Positions 55,418 through 64,000 of a stretch of 64,000 bases of DNA are shown one piece after another (position 1 is the first letter of the stretch; every line of letters begins with the position of its first letter). The stretch spans positions 250,253-314,252 of the forward strand of contig NZ_LNYR01000006.1 of NCBI RefSeq assembly GCF_001467955.1, in the 5' to 3' direction. Under the pieces are notes generated by a model that was not told where the DNA came from, did no database searches, and saw only the letters and a list, made by a program, of their open reading frames with translations. The DNA is from Legionella quateirensis. GTDB taxonomy: Bacteria; Pseudomonadota; Gammaproteobacteria; Legionellales; Legionellaceae. A program made the translations under genes and the position numbers.

Positions 55418-57160
55418 TCAATTAAAATTAAAACGCTCTTCAGCTAATCGATAAAGTGGACGCCATATCAGGTGATTAAAAGCCAAAACATAAACGCACA
55501 TCATTGCAGTTCCCAGAGCAATTTTTGGAAAATCACCCGCAGTGGTACTGGCTTGAATGTATTCTCCCAGTCCAGTAGCTTTAAGAGTAATATTCCCCCA
55601 ACTCACCAATTCAGCCACAATACTGGCGTTCCAAGCGCCCCCTGCAGCTGTGATTGCACCCGTGATATAGAATGGAAAAATACCGGGTAATGCCAATCTT
55701 TTCCACCAGTTCCATCCTTTCAGGCCAAAATTATCAGCAGCAAGATATAAGTCTCTGGGAATACTTGATGCTCCAGCAATCACATTAAATAATATATACC
55801 ACTGAGTACCCAAAATCATGAGTGGAGTGACCCATATCTCTACACTTAAATGAAACTCAACTATTGCTATGACAAATAGCGGATAAAATAAATTGGCTGG
55901 GAAAGCGGCTACAAACTGTATTACAGGCTGTATCTTCTGAGCAATTCGCGGTCTCAAACCTATCCATACCCCGACGGGTATCCATATTAATGAACTTAAT
56001 ATAATTAATACGATCACCCTTGTACCTGTAGCAGCTCCAAGTATAAATACATGCAAAATATCGCTGACTTTCAGCTCAGCAAGAATAAATCTTAATAATA
56101 ACCAGCCACCGCTCACTATAGATAACAGAACCAAGGCTCCCCATAGCCTATCCAGACGTTTCTGTCGTTTAAAATCAATTTCCTTGACTGCTTTAGGTTC
56201 ACTGATTCGTAACCATCGGGCATTCACAAAGCCATCTACCAATATTCCAATACCTTTGGTGAATCGTTTCATCAATCGACTGCCGCGTATCAAGTCAATA
56301 AGCCAGGATTGATACTCGGATTCATCTGGTGATTGCTCCACTTTAAATTTTTCCGACCAGGCAATTAAAGGTCGGAATAAAATTTGATCGTATAAGAAAA
56401 TAACAATCATCATCGTCAAAATTGCATAACCCACTGCATGTAAATCTTTCTGTGCAATAGCCAAGGCTATATACGACCCGATTCCAGGCAATCGAATGTT
56501 TTGATGCGCGACCGAAATGGCTTCGGATAAAACCACAAAGAACCAGCTTGCCGACATGGATATCATCATATTCCATAATAATCCGGACATGGAGAATGGA
56601 ACCTCTACTTTCCAGAAACGCTGCCATGCCGAAAGCCGGAACATCGAGGACACTTCCTTTAAATCATGGGGCAAGGTTTTTAATGATTGATAGAAACCAA
56701 AAGTCATATTCCACACCTGAGCACAAAATATTGCAAAAATTGAAGCGCACTCAGGACCTAACAAACTATTGGGGAACAGGTGAATAAAGCCAGTAACCGT
56801 AATGGATAAAAAACTGAGTACGGGGATGGATTGTAATATATCAATAGCAGGAATAATTACTTGCTCTGCCCGACGATTTTTGGCAGCCAATGCACCTACT
56901 ACAAAAGTAAATATAATTGAAAAAATTAACGCGATAAATAACCGCAAAACGGTGCGTAAGGCATAAAATGGAAGATTGGAAGGAGCCAGAGAAATAGGGA
57001 TCTGATCGCCCAATTGATAAGGTGTGGCCATTTGTGACCCTGCCCAGCCTAAAAAAAACAAAACAGAAAAAATTAAAACCAGTAACAGGATATCCCAGCG
57101 ATTAATAAATCGGCCGACTGTATCAGGATTAGCAAAATAAAAACGACTGTTACGCACCAT
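55418..57160 (-). CDS. fused double ABC permease (nitrate/sulfonate type)
   Basis: 580 residues with about twelve membrane helices in two halves. Each half ends with an EAA-like loop (FRLSAWQRFWKVEVPFSMSGLLWNMMISMSASWFFV at about 185-220 and FGLKGWNWWKRLALPGIFPFYITGAITAAGGAWNASI at about 470-505). A cytoplasmic linker (residues 275-340) joins them. Two BPD_transp_1 domains in one chain make the whole membrane channel. The neighbouring gene is the ATPase. The substrate cannot be told without the binding protein. Confidence 0.9.
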   Translation of the reverse strand: MVRNSRFYFANPDTVGRFINRWDILLLVLIFSVLFFLGWAGSQMATPYQLGDQIPISLAPSNLPFYALRTVLRLFIALIFSIIFTFVVGALAAKNRRAEQVIIPAIDILQSIPVLSFLSITVTGFIHLFPNSLLGPECASIFAIFCAQVWNMTFGFYQSLKTLPHDLKEVSSMFRLSAWQRFWKVEVPFSMSGLLWNMMISMSASWFFVVLSEAISVAHQNIRLPGIGSYIALAIAQKDLHAVGYAILTMMIVIFLYDQILFRPLIAWSEKFKVEQSPDESEYQSWLIDLIRGSRLMKRFTKGIGILVDGFVNARWLRISEPKAVKEIDFKRQKRLDRLWGALVLLSIVSGGWLLLRFILAELKVSDILHVFILGAATGTRVIVLIILSSLIWIPVGVWIGLRPRIAQKIQPVIQFVAAFPANLFYPLFVIAIVEFHLSVEIWVTPLMILGTQWYILFNVIAGASSIPRDLYLAADNFGLKGWNWWKRLALPGIFPFYITGAITAAGGAWNASIVAELVSWGNITLKATGLGEYIQASTTAGDFPKIALGTAMMCVYVLAFNHLIWRPLYRLAEERFNFN

Positions 57161-57570
57161 GCCTTATATACCTCAACTTTCATCTGGACCGATTTATTTA
57201 TACAAACCTGAATTCAGTATTTATTTTTATGCGATACCATATGGCACTTCTGGCAACTTAAACTATAAAACACAAGACAATTGCTACTACATAGCCTCAG
57301 ACAGTTGCTACAACATGAATGATTGCATTAAAGTGAACCACAATCTTCAACTAAATTATTATGCGGTTTGATAAATTAAAGCACATGCCAACAGACTCTT
57401 GATGCAGGCTCTGAGCATCTGCTTTTTTCGAAATGTATCATGACAATAAAATACCATAAAACAGTCCTAACCGATACCAGGACGGTGGTTAAAAAGCTTG
57501 AGATTACGAGCTGCGAATAAATTCTGAACAAATATTGAACTTTATTGCAAACCCAGTGTCTAAGTATATG

Positions 57571-57684
57571 AGTATTCCCCCCCGAATACTCTGCCCCGCT
57601 TTCCCCTCTTTATGCGGGGTAGTGTCTGTTTTTATCCAACTCAGACACATAATTTTCCCCGGTACTTTAACCGGGGTTTTTTTT
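57571..57684 (+). ncRNA. candidate small RNA of four hairpins ending in a strong terminator
   Basis: In the 652-base gap between the ABC permease and the IcmL-like gene, four hairpins follow in a row. A: AGTATTC (57571-57577) / GAATACT (57584-57590) with a CCCCCC loop. B: CCCCGC (57594-57599) / GCGGGG (57614-57619) with the loop TTTCCCCTCTTTAT. C: GTGTCTG (57622-57628) / CAGACAC (57642-57648), loop TTTTTATCCAACT. D: CCCCGGT (57657-57663) / ACCGGGG (57670-57676) followed by eight T. No plus-strand gene lies upstream that D could end. A possible -35 TTGAAC sits at 57536-57541. No long frame with homology is seen. Confidence 0.6.
57657..57684 (+). terminator. Rho-independent terminator of the candidate small RNA
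   Basis: CCCCGGT-ACTTTA-ACCGGGG followed by a T8 run. This is the best intrinsic terminator in the window. Confidence 0.85.
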
Positions 57685-57812
57685 ATATTAGACTTTCAAT
57701 CACTTTTAATTGAACCATGAACAGACACCAGTTCCATGTTTCATCACAATTTTTAGGCCAGTCCTGGAAAATAGGACTACAATGAGGCTATAACATTATT
57801 GAGAATACAGCT

Positions 57813-58340
57813 ATGAATAAACTAGTAACTCTTGCTGCAGGCATAGTATTGTTTTTTGCGGCACATGCAGGAATCGCAGCACCTGATAGAACTCAATTGG
57901 CTGTCTGGGCTAATGAAGCCATTGTTGCAACGTATACTTTTGATTATAAAAACTACCTGCAGCAGCAAAAAGAAATTGCCAAATATTTTACTTCTGATGG
58001 CTGGATAGCCTACACCAAAGCGTTAAATGACTCCAAATTACCGGAAGCGGTGCAAAAAAATTCATATGAAGTAACCGCAGTTGCAACACAACCACCTGTG
58101 TTGGCGACTCTGGATCCTACTCACTGGCAGGCGACCATGACCGTGCTAGTCGTTTATAAAAATCCACAATATCAGCAGCAGCAAAATTTAAAAGTTGTCT
58201 TAAGCTTCACCCAGGCACCTGCAGGCCAGGGAGTGAGAGGTTTTGCTGTAACCAGTTTGCAAGCACGGATTACAGAACCGCCATGTGAATGCAAAATCCC
58301 TGAAAACGAGAATTCTACCCAAAAATCCGATAAGCAATGA
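57813..58340 (+). CDS. orphan IcmL/DotI-like exported protein
   Basis: 175 residues with a signal peptide (TLAAGIVLFFAAHAGIAA). The mature part matches the IcmL/DotI periplasmic domain: VWANEAIVATYTFDYKNYLQQQKEIAKYFTSDGWIAYTKAL, then VLATLDPTHWQATMTVLVVYKNP and VVLSFTQAPAGQGVRGFAVTSLQ. True IcmL/DotI proteins have a cytosolic part and a membrane helix before this domain; here a cleavable signal replaces them. It may be a soluble part of, or competitor for, the Dot/Icm core, or a repurposed paralogue. Its 3' end overlaps the convergent DUF3592-like gene by 26 bases. Confidence 0.75.
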   Translation: MNKLVTLAAGIVLFFAAHAGIAAPDRTQLAVWANEAIVATYTFDYKNYLQQQKEIAKYFTSDGWIAYTKALNDSKLPEAVQKNSYEVTAVATQPPVLATLDPTHWQATMTVLVVYKNPQYQQQQNLKVVLSFTQAPAGQGVRGFAVTSLQARITEPPCECKIPENENSTQKSDKQ

Positions 58341-58782
58341 AGCCAATATGAAAAATAATTAAAGAGCCGATAAAAATCAGGATAAAATTTAATTTTACCG
58401 GGATAGTAACATCTAAAGCCGATTGCTCTGGATCATTAGGATTATAATAGACATCAATTTCAGAGTTTTCTTTAAATGCCATCGCTGCCTTATAAGCAAC
58501 CAGACGGGAATATTTGGAATGTGGATTGTTATGTGAGGTATCTAAAAACAGATACTCGCCAATCAAATCCTTATCCTGGACCTGATAGGTGTATTCAATT
58601 TTAGGCCAAAGGCTATGACCAACCTTGGTCCAGTCACAACGGGTAATGTGGCCTTTAACTTTTAGCCAGGATTTTGATTGTACCAGAGCCGATCGGCTAC
58701 ACCAGAAATGCCTTAGAAGTAATAAAAGAAAACTCAACCAACCTAAATCCAGCACCCATCTCCCAGAAGTAAGCCAATTCAT
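58315..58782 (-). CDS. DUF3592-like membrane protein
   Basis: 155 residues. Two hydrophobic helices (LGWLSFLLLLLRHFW near the start, LNFILIFIGSLIIFHIGFIAY near the end) flank a beta-rich domain with IEYTYQVQDKDLIGEYLF and IDVYYNPNDPEQSALD, the DUF3592 signature. Function unknown. It overlaps the end of the IcmL-like gene tail to tail, and its start is 133 bases from gcvT. Confidence 0.75.
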   Translation of the reverse strand: MNWLTSGRWVLDLGWLSFLLLLLRHFWCSRSALVQSKSWLKVKGHITRCDWTKVGHSLWPKIEYTYQVQDKDLIGEYLFLDTSHNNPHSKYSRLVAYKAAMAFKENSEIDVYYNPNDPEQSALDVTIPVKLNFILIFIGSLIIFHIGFIAYRIFG

Positions 58783-58915
58783 TATTAAAAATCCCTTAAA
58801 TATACAGTATATAGCTATTTCTTCTAATAATGCGAAAAATCAAAAGCTAAATCTCGCAAAATTAATCGCAACGAGTATAATCACAAGCATCAAGGTGATA
58901 AATAAAGGATATGCA

Positions 58916-59998
58916 ATGATTGCAAAAACCCCTCTTCATGCCACTCACCTGACAAGTGGCGCAAAAATGGTTGATTTTCACGGCTGGGATATGCCCCTGC
59001 ACTACGGCTCACAACTCAACGAACATCATTTTGTCCGCAACGATGCAGGTATTTTTGACGTCTCACATATGACCATAGTTGATATTCTTGGTGCTGGTGG
59101 CCGTCAATTTTTGCGTAAATTACTGACCAACGATGTCGATCAATTACAGCATAATGGCAAAGCATTATACAGTTGTATGTGCAATGAACATGGCGGAATC
59201 ATAGATGATTTAATCGTTTATCAACGCGCATCAGACAATTACCGAGTAGTACTCAACTCAGCAACACGCCAAAATGATATCAACTGGATTCGGCAGAAAA
59301 GTGAAGGATTTGCAGTTGGTTTACAAGAACGACGCGAATTAGCCATGATTGCTGTACAAGGCCCTAATGCCATAGCGAAAACCTTGACTATTCTCAGCCC
59401 GGCTCAAATCGATGCGGTATCAACCCTGACCAACTTTGAATGCGTGGATGTGGATAACTGGTTTTTTGCCCGCACAGGGTACACAGGAGAAGACGGATTT
59501 GAAATCATCGTTCCCAAGGAGCTTATAATCCAGCTATGGGAAGATTTAATAAAAGCCGGTGTAAAACCCTGTGGCCTTGCCTCAAGAGATACCTTGCGAC
59601 TGGAAGCCGGAATGATGCTTTATGGACAAGATATGGATGAGACAACAACCCCTCTTGAATCAGGACTTGCCTGGACCGTCAAATGGGATCCACAAGATCG
59701 CGGCTTTATTGGTATGGGCGCCTTATTGTCCCAGAAGCAAGAAGGCGTTAAACGAAAAATGGTAGGACTCACTTTATTAGACAAAGGCATTATGCGTCAT
59801 GGACAAAAAGTGATTATTGAAGGCTGTACTGATGGGGTAATTACCAGCGGCAGTTATTCTCCGACATTGGAACACTCGATTGCTCTGGCACGTGTTCCAG
59901 TAGAAACCGGCGACAGTGTAATGGTAGACATACGAGGTAAACTGGTTCCAGCAAAAGTAGGAAAACCGCGTTTTGTTAAACAAGGAAAGGCCATATAA
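58916..59998 (+). CDS. gcvT: glycine cleavage system T protein (aminomethyltransferase)
   Basis: 360 residues from the ATG at 58916 with AAAGGAT upstream; the frame is open further upstream but lacks homology. TPLHATHLTSGAKMVDFHGWDMPLHYGSQLNEHHFVRNDAGIFDVSHM, GYTGEDGFEI and CGLASRDTLRLEAGM are GcvT hallmarks. It moves the methylene unit from the H protein lipoyl arm to tetrahydrofolate. First gene of gcvT-gcvH-gcvPA-yciI-gcvPB. I see no glycine riboswitch before it. Confidence 0.96.
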   Translation: MIAKTPLHATHLTSGAKMVDFHGWDMPLHYGSQLNEHHFVRNDAGIFDVSHMTIVDILGAGGRQFLRKLLTNDVDQLQHNGKALYSCMCNEHGGIIDDLIVYQRASDNYRVVLNSATRQNDINWIRQKSEGFAVGLQERRELAMIAVQGPNAIAKTLTILSPAQIDAVSTLTNFECVDVDNWFFARTGYTGEDGFEIIVPKELIIQLWEDLIKAGVKPCGLASRDTLRLEAGMMLYGQDMDETTTPLESGLAWTVKWDPQDRGFIGMGALLSQKQEGVKRKMVGLTLLDKGIMRHGQKVIIEGCTDGVITSGSYSPTLEHSIALARVPVETGDSVMVDIRGKLVPAKVGKPRFVKQGKAI

Positions 59999-60042
59999 CT
60001 TAATTCCATTTAAATAAAAGCTCTATACATAAGGATAAAATA

Positions 60043-60420
60043 ATGAATGATTTAAAATTCACAGCAACACATGAATGGTTAAAATCAGGTCAAGATGAAG
60101 TTACTGTAGGAATTACCGATCATGCACAACAATTACTTGGCGATATGGTGTTTGTTGAAATGCCTGAAATCGGTGATGAAGTCAGTGCAGGACAGGAGTT
60201 AGGCGTTGTTGAATCAGTAAAAGCCGCTTCAGATTTTTATGCGCCAATCAGTGGTGTTGTTACTGCAGTCAATGATGCGGTGGTTGAGAATCCTGCCATT
60301 GTTAACACGGATCCCTATATCGCTGGATGGCTGGTTAAGCTCAAACCCAGTAACCCAAAAGAAATTAATGAATTATTGAGTGCTGATCAATATCAAAACG
60401 AGATAGCTGAGGAAAATTAA
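60043..60420 (+). CDS. gcvH: glycine cleavage system H protein
   Basis: 125 residues. The lipoyl-lysine lies in [26 protein letters not shown] and [23 protein letters not shown] complete the signature. It shuttles the aminomethyl group among P, T and L proteins. gcvPA starts 2 bases after its stop. AAGGATA precedes the ATG. Confidence 0.97.
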   Translation: MNDLKFTATHEWLKSGQDEVTVGITDHAQQLLGDMVFVEMPEIGDEVSAGQELGVVESVKAASDFYAPISGVVTAVNDAVVENPAIVNTDPYIAGWLVKLKPSNPKEINELLSADQYQNEIAEEN

Positions 60421-60422
60421 TC

Positions 60423-61793
60423 ATGCCTTACATCCCACACACTCCTGAAGATACCAAAGAAATGTTGACGTCAATTGGCGTCAACGAGATCCAGGCATTA
60501 TTTGATGAAATTCCTTCATCATTGCAATATGCTGGATTTCAAAACATGCCTTCCGGCATCAACGAAATGGATATGCTGAAAGAAGCTCAGCATTTAGCAA
60601 ATAAAAACCGAAATGGTATCTGTTTTATTGGCGCAGGATGTTATGAGCATCACATCCCTGCTGCGGTGTGGGATATTGCTTCTCGTGGTGAATTTTTAAC
60701 GGCATACACGCCTTATCAAGCTGAGGCCAGTCAAGGAACTTTGCAATTATTGTATGAATACCAAACGATGATCTGCGAATTAACCGGCATGGAAGTATCT
60801 AACGCCTCCATGTATGACGGCGCCACTGCTCTGGCTGAAGCCGTGCTTATGGCTGTCCGAGTCAACAAGCACAGCAAAACCAATAGAGTATTAATTGCAG
60901 GTACAGTACATCCCTTTTATCGCGAAACCATAGAAACGATTGTACGCAATCAACATATTGAAGTGATTACGCTTCCATTTGATGAGCAACAGGGAATCAC
61001 TGCCATGTCAGTTCTGGAGCAATACTCTGGCGAAGACATTACGGCTCTGGTTATTGCTCAACCTAATTTCTTTGGATGTCTGGAACAAGTTGACAAACTC
61101 ACAGACTGGGCCCATCACAACAAAACCATTAGCGTAGCCTGTGTCAATCCCGTTTCACTGGCCTTACTGAACCCTCCCGGTCATTGGGGAGCCCATGGGG
61201 TGGATATCGTTTGTGGCGAAGGACAACCCTTAGGATCACCTATGGCATCCGGTGGCCCATATTTTGGCTTTTTAAGTACCCGAATGGCTCACGTGCGTCA
61301 AATGCCCGGACGCTTAATCGGTTGCACCGTTGATAAAGAAGGTAAAACCGGTTTTAGCCTGACTTTACAGGCTCGTGAACAACACATACGCCGCGCCAAA
61401 GCCACTTCAAATATTTGCACAAATCAGGGCTTGCTAGTAACCGCCGCTACGATACACATGAGTTTACTTGGTGCTGAGGGACTAAGACAGGTTGCCAGTC
61501 AATGCCATCAGAATACTCATGAATTAGTTGAGGCACTGACACAAATTGATGGCGTCGAACACGTTTTTAAAGCTCCTTATTTCCATGAAGCTTTGCTCAA
61601 ACTCAATCAACCAGTTGAAGAAGTGTTAAAGCAATTAGCTGATGCGGGTATTGCAGGAGGATATGCGCCTGGGACTCATTATCCCCAATTAAGCAATACT
61701 CTGCTGGTTTGCGCCACTGAGATGCGTACACAGGAAGATATCGCGAATTATACCCGGGCATTAAAAGCCATTATGACCAAGCGAGGTGCCTGA
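60423..61793 (+). CDS. gcvPA: glycine dehydrogenase (decarboxylating) subunit 1
   Basis: 456 residues, the N-terminal half of a split P protein. FIGAGCYEHHIPAAVWDIASRGEFLTAYTPYQAEASQGTLQLLYEYQTMICELTGMEVSNASMYDGATALAEA is the diagnostic region. The PLP-lysine lies in the other subunit. It starts 2 bases after gcvH and overlaps the YciI-like gene by one base (TGATG). Confidence 0.96.
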   Translation: MPYIPHTPEDTKEMLTSIGVNEIQALFDEIPSSLQYAGFQNMPSGINEMDMLKEAQHLANKNRNGICFIGAGCYEHHIPAAVWDIASRGEFLTAYTPYQAEASQGTLQLLYEYQTMICELTGMEVSNASMYDGATALAEAVLMAVRVNKHSKTNRVLIAGTVHPFYRETIETIVRNQHIEVITLPFDEQQGITAMSVLEQYSGEDITALVIAQPNFFGCLEQVDKLTDWAHHNKTISVACVNPVSLALLNPPGHWGAHGVDIVCGEGQPLGSPMASGGPYFGFLSTRMAHVRQMPGRLIGCTVDKEGKTGFSLTLQAREQHIRRAKATSNICTNQGLLVTAATIHMSLLGAEGLRQVASQCHQNTHELVEALTQIDGVEHVFKAPYFHEALLKLNQPVEEVLKQLADAGIAGGYAPGTHYPQLSNTLLVCATEMRTQEDIANYTRALKAIMTKRGA

Positions 61794-62098
61794 TGTTTAT
61801 AGTGCAATTAACGTATCTGACCCCTCTTAGTGAAGTAGATAAATATCTGCGAGCACATAGAGAATTTCTTGATTACCATTACAAACAAGGTCTTTTACTG
61901 TTTTCAGGCCCGATGAAGCCACGAACAGGGGGCATTATCATCGCTAACACCAATGATAGGGAATACCTTGAGTCACTATTTCAAAAAGACCCTTATTTTC
62001 TGGCTGAAATAGCTGAGTACAACTTTATTGAGTTCACTCCGATGATGTATCGAGACGAGTTCAAAGAACTTATTCAAAAAACGGAAGGCAAAATATGA
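61793..62098 (+). CDS. YciI-like protein inside the gcv operon
   Basis: 101 residues. [51 protein letters not shown]...[19 protein letters not shown] is the YciI/ferredoxin-like fold with its His-Asp type active cleft (RAHREFLD). It overlaps gcvPA by one base and gcvPB by four, so it is fully embedded in the split P-protein operon. Function unknown; YciI enzymes include dehalogenases and muconolactone-isomerase-like proteins. The embedding suggests a role tied to glycine cleavage. Confidence 0.85.
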   Translation: MFIVQLTYLTPLSEVDKYLRAHREFLDYHYKQGLLLFSGPMKPRTGGIIIANTNDREYLESLFQKDPYFLAEIAEYNFIEFTPMMYRDEFKELIQKTEGKI

Positions 62099-63567
62099 TG
62101 ATTTTTGAATTATCCAAACACGGTCGACAATCTACCGCCCAGGCACCTAAGATTGCACACAGTACGTATGCGATCCCGGCTGAATTTCAACGTAAAACTC
62201 CGCCCAGAATGCCTGCCTGCTCTGAATTACAGGTAGTGAGACACTATACACGCCTGTCTCATAAGAATTTTTCTATTGATACCAATTTTTATCCTCTGGG
62301 TTCTTGTACCATGAAATACAACCCTCGAGGAGTTCATAAAGCGGCTTCTATTCCTGGATTTGCCAACCGTCATCCTTTGGCTTTGGAACAAGACAGTCAA
62401 GGATTCCTGGAGTCATTATACCGCTTACAGAACAATATTGCTGAAATTACGGGCATGGCAGGAGTTTCGCTGACTCCGATGGCTGGTTCGCAAGGTGAAT
62501 TTGCCGGTGTAGCCATGATCAAGGCATACCATCAATCTCGGGGCGATACAGCACGTGATGAAATGCTGATCCCAGATGCAGCTCATGGAACAAATCCAGC
62601 ATCTGCGGTCATGTGCGGTTTTAAAGTGATAGAAATTACTACTGGCGCTGACGGTGATATTGATCTGGAGGAGTTGAAAAGTAAAGTAGGCCCAAGAACA
62701 GCAGGGATCATGCTGACCAATCCCTCAACTCTGGGACTATTTATGCGTCAAATAAAGGAAATCGCTACTCTTGTGCATCAAGCGGGTGGTTTACTGTATT
62801 ATGATGGCGCCAACCTTAATGCCATTCTGGGTAAAGTAAGACCTGGGGATATGGGTTTTGACGTAATGCACCTCAACTTACATAAAACTTTTGCAACTCC
62901 TCATGGAGGCGGAGGCCCGGGCGCAGGCCCAGTTGCCGTCAGCAAAAGGCTGGTTCCATTTATGCCTCTTCCCGTCGTGAAAACGACAGGCACAGAGTAC
63001 CAATGGGCCACAAGACAGGATTACCCACAAAGCATTGGTCGTTTATCCTGCTTTATGGGCAATGCCAGTATTCTCCTGAGGGCATACTTCTATATGGTTG
63101 TATTAGGAAAAGAAGGTTTATTACGAGTTTCTGAATACGCCACGCTTAATGCCAATTATTTACTCAAAGAGTTAACCGCTGCGGGCTTTACTCCTGCATA
63201 TCCAGGTAGAAGAGCGTCTCATGAATTTATTCTTACCTTAAATCCGGAGAAAAAAAGCTTCGGAATTTCTGCGATGGATTTGGCAAAAAGACTGTTGGAT
63301 TACCGTTTTCATGCCCCCACCACCTATTTTCCTCTGCTAGTTCCAGAATGTCTCCTGATCGAGCCCACTGAGACCGAGAGCAAAGAAGAGTTGGATGGTT
63401 TCATTCACGCAATGAAAAACATCAGAGAAGAGGCAGCGAATAATCCCAACCTGCTTAAAGATGCGCCACATACCTTACCAGTCAAACGGCTTGATGATGT
63501 GAAAGCTGCTCGAGAATTGGATTTGAATTATTTTGCCAAGAAAAAATCTGATTCAAATATAGATTAA
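62095..63567 (+). CDS. gcvPB: glycine dehydrogenase (decarboxylating) subunit 2
   Basis: 490 residues, C-terminal half of the split P protein. [25 protein letters not shown] and the PLP-lysine block [22 protein letters not shown] are intact. Together with gcvPA it decarboxylates glycine and loads the aminomethyl group on GcvH. It begins with ATGATG overlapping the YciI-like stop. Last gene of the operon. Confidence 0.96.
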   Translation: MMIFELSKHGRQSTAQAPKIAHSTYAIPAEFQRKTPPRMPACSELQVVRHYTRLSHKNFSIDTNFYPLGSCTMKYNPRGVHKAASIPGFANRHPLALEQDSQGFLESLYRLQNNIAEITGMAGVSLTPMAGSQGEFAGVAMIKAYHQSRGDTARDEMLIPDAAHGTNPASAVMCGFKVIEITTGADGDIDLEELKSKVGPRTAGIMLTNPSTLGLFMRQIKEIATLVHQAGGLLYYDGANLNAILGKVRPGDMGFDVMHLNLHKTFATPHGGGGPGAGPVAVSKRLVPFMPLPVVKTTGTEYQWATRQDYPQSIGRLSCFMGNASILLRAYFYMVVLGKEGLLRVSEYATLNANYLLKELTAAGFTPAYPGRRASHEFILTLNPEKKSFGISAMDLAKRLLDYRFHAPTTYFPLLVPECLLIEPTETESKEELDGFIHAMKNIREEAANNPNLLKDAPHTLPVKRLDDVKAARELDLNYFAKKKSDSNID

Positions 63568-63684
63568 TCCTGAATCCCGGGTACCAACTCCATGTGTAGC
63601 CGGGTAGCTCCTGAACGGTCCTCACTTTTTATACGACATCCTTGCAAATGAATGATGTTTGATCACCTCATCCGCCTGTCGGCA

Positions 63685-63705
63685 CCTTCTCCCTGAGGGC
63701 GAAGG
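63685..63705. repeat. REP-like hairpin downstream of the gcv operon
   Basis: CCTTC-T-CCC (63685-63693) and GGG-C-GAAGG (63697-63705) with a TGA loop, 118 bases after the gcvPB stop. The form resembles common bacterial CACCTTCTCCC-type repeats. The region 63568-64000 has no gene that I can support. Confidence 0.4.
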
Positions 63706-63786
63706 CCATTTTAGTGAGATCTCGATACCATTTGAAATGAAATATTGAGCTTTTTATCAAGAAAAACTAAGGCGAATTGGAAGGGT

Positions 63787-63856
63787 GAGAATCCATGCAT
63801 CAAATTAGCACCTCACTGCGCTTGCTTAATGGATCCCCGCTTTCGCGAGGATGACG
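63787..63856. repeat. MITE-like interspersed repeat, copy 2 (left end missing)
   Basis: Shares GAATCCATGCATCAAATTAG, AATGGATCCCCGC and TTTCGCGAGGATGACG with the copy at 42359-42446. The left CGTCATTCCCGCG end is missing here. Confidence 0.75.
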
Positions 63857-63910
63857 TTATTCTAGTCAGTGTGAATCAATTAAGCCCTGTAAAATGATTA
63901 AATAAATGCC

Positions 63911-63955
63911 AGGATTCCTCAACGCTTTCGCGAGGATGGCGAGCTTATAAAAAGT
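63911..63955. repeat. partial third copy of the MITE-like repeat
   Basis: CGCTTTCGCGAGGATGGCG followed by ATAAAAAGT repeats the right end of copy 1 and its flank. The left part is shortened to AGGATTCCTCAA. Confidence 0.5.
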
Positions 63956-64000
63956 GCACATGAGGATTGATTTAATGGAGCATTCCGTTGGGGTTTATGC

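Noticed and set aside
57159..57371. Plus-strand frame of 70 codons starting at the ABC permease start
   Set aside because: No ribosome binding site, Tyr/Asn-rich low-complexity text, and its first codons overlap the divergent permease start.
57535..57720. Plus-strand frame of 61 codons over the four-hairpin region
   Set aside because: It runs through the hairpins and terminator and has no ribosome binding site; the RNA structure explains the region better.
58800..58915. Possible glycine riboswitch before gcvT
   Set aside because: The 116-base leader lacks the GG-rich tandem aptamer pattern.

Overview
The window is an AT-rich gammaproteobacterial chromosome segment that I assign to the genus Legionella. 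The assignment rests on several lineage-specific genes: a RalF-type Sec7 effector (3.8-5.0 kb), a SidP-type phosphoinositide phosphatase effector (42.5-45.0 kb), the ProQ/FinO competence repressor RocC (40.3-41.0 kb), three tandem Legionella_OMP-type porin-like proteins (9.1-12.0 kb) and an orphan IcmL/DotI-like periplasmic protein (57.8-58.3 kb). The order sidP, dapB, rocC, pyk, pgk, gap, tkt matches the core block I remember near the start of the L. pneumophila numbering. The flanking content differs, so a non-pneumophila species or a divergent strain is likely. I could not run any search.

Layout. 0-24 kb is the accessory half. It holds a truncated first gene, small unknowns, an exported acetamidase/formamidase-like protein, the RalF-like effector, an ArsC/YffB-like thiol protein, a beta-carbonic anhydrase with a long C-terminal extension, an AsmA-like protein, the OMP triplet and an exported amidase. 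Next comes a stress-protein cluster (secreted Hsp20-like protein, HPF-like protein, htpX relic, cytosolic Hsp20 with a sigma32-like promoter), a bestrophin-like protein and a 578-residue GNAT-APH fusion. A small island (about 19.0-23.8 kb) abuts the 3' end of tmRNA. It carries a tightly overlapping winged-helix / nucleotidyltransferase / metallophosphoesterase operon, a DUF2971-like gene, and a decayed RAYT-type element with 24-bp terminal inverted repeats.

24-64 kb is mostly core genome: tmRNA, oligopeptidase A, the tkt-gap-pgk-pyk run, dapB, rocC, valine/methylmalonate-semialdehyde catabolism (mmsA, mmsB, an acs-type ligase), engB, cytochrome c4, dsbA, a two-gene ABC transporter, and the glycine-cleavage operon gcvT-gcvH-gcvPA-yciI-gcvPB. 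Single probable Dot/Icm effector genes sit between these housekeeping blocks: a C58/YopT-like cysteine protease candidate after pyk, SidP after dapB, and a DXD-type glycosyltransferase candidate after the acs-type gene.

Most unusual items: the three-gene wHTH-NTase-phosphoesterase operon beside tmRNA, which is a candidate defence or toxin-antitoxin module; the C58-like protein with a duplicated 59-residue unit; the RalF paralogue with a degraded Sec7 motif 2; the acetyltransferase-kinase fusion; and an orphan four-hairpin RNA ending in a strong terminator at 57.57-57.68 kb with cytosine- and pyrimidine-rich loops.
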